From contig NZ_CP042464.1 in assembly GCF_015074785.1 (NCBI RefSeq), positions 1,488,001-1,552,000 of the forward strand: a stretch of 64,000 nucleotides of DNA. The letters run 5' to 3'. The translations under genes and the position numbers were made by a program. Positions 62,600 to 64,000 of the stretch are shown in pieces. Each line of letters begins with the position of its first letter. Positions within the stretch are counted from its first letter, which is position 1. This DNA comes from Segatella copri. Its GTDB lineage: Bacteria; Bacteroidota; Bacteroidia; Bacteroidales; Bacteroidaceae. The notes under the pieces were generated by a model, which searched no databases, was not told the origin of the DNA, and was given only the letters and a program-made list of their open reading frames with translations.

Positions 62600-63607
62600 T
62601 TAAGTAGATTCCCTTATCACGGTTTCACCTCTCAATGCTATTTCCTCTATCCTTCTATAACCATCGGCAATATGCTCCAGCAGCAGTCGGCAACTTTCCT
62701 GCGCCATTTTCTCAATAGGCTGCTCCACTACCGTCAACTGAGGATGAACCAAGGTAGCCAAGGCTGTACCCGACATGCAGCAGAGCGCCACATCCTCCGG
62801 AATGCGCAAGCCACGCTTCTGGATAGCACTCTTGGCTCCCAACACAGCAGTCTCCGTAAAGCCAAAGACCGCATCAAAGGGCACATTCTTCTCCAAGAAA
62901 CGATCCATCACCCAACTACCCTCTTCAGCCGACAAGGCTGGCGACAAGACATCTTGCGCCTGATACTCTATGTGAAACTTTTCCAGCGCATCCCGATAGC
63001 CCCTCAATCGTTCATAGCTGTTTCGGATATAAGCAGGTCCCGGAATATGAATAATATGCTTATACCCCTTGCGCAACAAAGCCTCCACCATGAAAAACGA
63101 CATGATATAATCGTCCATGTGCACCTGTGAAGCCTTTACCTTCTCCACCGTTCTATCGAAAAACACGATGGGAATGCCCCTTTCTATCACCTTATTATAT
63201 AGGTCCACATTATGCTCCTTATCGCATGCACTCATCAGGATGCCATCCACACGCAGTTGCTCCATCATCAGAATATTCTCTCTCTCCTGCTCAGGATTCT
63301 CGTTAGAGATGGCAATCATCACCTTATATCCCTGCTTGCGCAGGATGGCTTGAGCATCATTGATAAAGGTCATATAGAACGTTGTAACGATTTCGGGGAT
63401 GATGATGCCGATGTTGTGAGTACTCTGCTGGCGAAAGTTCACAGCCAGTTCGTTGCGATGATAGCCCATCCGCTCGGCAGTCGCCAATATCTTCTGCAAG
63501 GTTTCCGCCTTCACATTACCCGTATCTCCCGAAAGAGCACGGGAAACGGTGGACTTGGAAATCCCCAGTTCCCTTGCAATATCCATAATGGTTACATATT
63601 TTGCCAT
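62600..63607 (-). CDS. LacI-family transcriptional regulator
   Basis: The start MAKYVTIMDIARELGISKSTVSRALSG at 63607 gives 335 residues; an upstream start at 63658 would overlap the promoter -7 box (63639-63646). The N-terminal helix-turn-helix is typical of LacI/GalR proteins and the rest is a periplasmic-binding-protein-like sensor domain (HNIGIIIPEIVTTFY through CCMSGTALATLVHPQLTVVEQP). It is divergent from a sugar transporter gene, which it probably represses through the three GGGAACGGTTGCG sites at 63692-63735. Confidence 0.92.
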   Translation of the reverse strand: MAKYVTIMDIARELGISKSTVSRALSGDTGNVKAETLQKILATAERMGYHRNELAVNFRQQSTHNIGIIIPEIVTTFYMTFINDAQAILRKQGYKVMIAISNENPEQERENILMMEQLRVDGILMSACDKEHNVDLYNKVIERGIPIVFFDRTVEKVKASQVHMDDYIMSFFMVEALLRKGYKHIIHIPGPAYIRNSYERLRGYRDALEKFHIEYQAQDVLSPALSAEEGSWVMDRFLEKNVPFDAVFGFTETAVLGAKSAIQKRGLRIPEDVALCCMSGTALATLVHPQLTVVEQPIEKMAQESCRLLLEHIADGYRRIEEIALRGETVIREST

Positions 63608-63638
63608 ATCTCTTTTTCTTTCTTGTTGAATGTGCCTG

Positions 63639-63669
63639 CAAAGATACTTATTTTCCATGAAAGCAACAA
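63639..63669 (-). promoter_or_regulatory. Promoter of the LacI-type regulator gene
   Basis: On the minus strand TATCTTTG (63639-63646) and TTG (63667-63669) are spaced 20 bp apart. Confidence 0.75.
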
Positions 63670-63691
63670 CAAAAAACAGAGAAATCTTTTT

Positions 63692-63735
63692 GGGAACGGT
63701 TGCGAAAAATGGGAACGGTTGCGGGAACGGTTGCG
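63692..63735. promoter_or_regulatory. Three LacI-type operator candidates
   Basis: GGGAACGGTTGCG occurs at 63692-63704, 63711-63723 and 63723-63735. Its AAC-G-GTT centre is an odd palindrome as in LacI-family sites. The sites sit between the two divergent promoters, just upstream of the transporter -33 box. Confidence 0.75.
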
Positions 63736-63756
63736 AAAAAAGAGTCGTTTTTTTTC

Positions 63757-63787
63757 TTGATTTTCCAGCAAAATCGTTCTATCTTTG
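63757..63787 (+). promoter_or_regulatory. Promoter of the sugar transporter gene
   Basis: TTG (63757-63759) and TATCTTTG (63780-63787) are spaced 20 bp apart; the start codon is 101 bp downstream. Confidence 0.75.
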
Positions 63788-63888
63788 CAGCGTGAAAAGG
63801 AAAAACGATTTTTCTAATCGCTCCATTCCTTCGCAAAACAAAGAATAAACAACATTAAGTATCACAATCAAACCTAAGAAAAAAGAAT

Positions 63889-64000
63889 ATGGAACAAGAT
63901 TCTAAATTTCAAGCGAACAATTCGCTAGAGAACAATTCGCAGGGAAAGGTTCCCTTCATCAGTAAGCTCGCCTATGGCATGGGCGATGTGGGCTGCAACT
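63889..64000 (+). CDS. Sugar:cation symporter (GPH/MFS type), 3' end outside window
   Basis: The first 37 codons give a hydrophilic, Asn/Ser-rich start (MEQDSKFQANNSLENNSQGK) and then VPFISKLAYGMGDVGCN. The KLAYGMGDVGCN segment is the entry to helix 1 in glycoside-pentoside-hexuronide (MelB-like) transporters. The position divergent from a LacI-type regulator fits uptake of a glycoside or sugar acid. The frame is still open at the window's end. Confidence 0.75.
   Translation, partial: MEQDSKFQANNSLENNSQGKVPFISKLAYGMGDVGCN

Overview
The window looks like a chromosomal segment of a gut or oral Bacteroidota, most likely Prevotella or Segatella. Three things point there. Promoters carry the Bacteroidota -7 box TAnnTTTG with a TTG/TTTG about 19-21 bp upstream. 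The primary sigma factor is the short (~290 aa) Bacteroidota type. Serine palmitoyltransferase, GldB-like and DUF4861 lipoproteins/exoproteins, S9 dipeptidyl peptidases, a HU-HIG protein and a 'smalltalk' peptide are all present. The species is inferred, not proven.

Layout. 0-1 kb: end of an IS110-family transposase. 1-4.2 kb (minus): beta-helix lipoprotein, LrgB/LrgA pair, cytidylate-kinase-like protein. 4.2-4.4 kb: two identical tRNA-Pro(TGG) genes. 4.7-7.1 kb: divergent lipid genes (spt and a diacylglycerol-kinase-family gene). 7.2-17.7 kb: trmN6, the lon-tgt-LptF/G operon, a DEAD-box helicase with a Q/N-rich tail, a short ComEC, and gdhA.

17.8-36 kb is an accessory region. A minus-strand block (OB-like protein, unknown protein, primase/helicase-like DUF3987 protein, DUF5675, amidase) is separated from HU-HIG and smalltalk genes, which usually keep company with it, by about 12 kb of AT-rich cargo. 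The cargo holds an Rpn remnant, an XRE regulator, a GIY-YIG protein built from about eleven 50-residue repeats and split by an IS1380-like element, a second (IS4-type) insertion sequence, and an AbiE toxin-antitoxin pair lying beside a 150-bp copy of the 3' end of its neighbour. Several iteron-like and palindromic arrays sit in the non-coding DNA.

36-64 kb returns to core genes: RNase P RNA, HtrA protease, primary sigma factor, DPP IV and GldB-like protein, DUF4861, glycosyltransferase, radical SAM protein, MtaB, MFS transporter, an S9 peptidase with an apparent nonsense mutation near its end, two PLP sulfur-amino-acid enzymes, a Pif1 helicase, nitroreductase, umuC-umuD, type II NADH dehydrogenase, and a LacI regulator divergent from a sugar transporter that runs off the window.

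Most intergenic gaps carry short (7-9 bp) repeated words, often arranged as large palindromes. No rRNA and no CRISPR array were seen.
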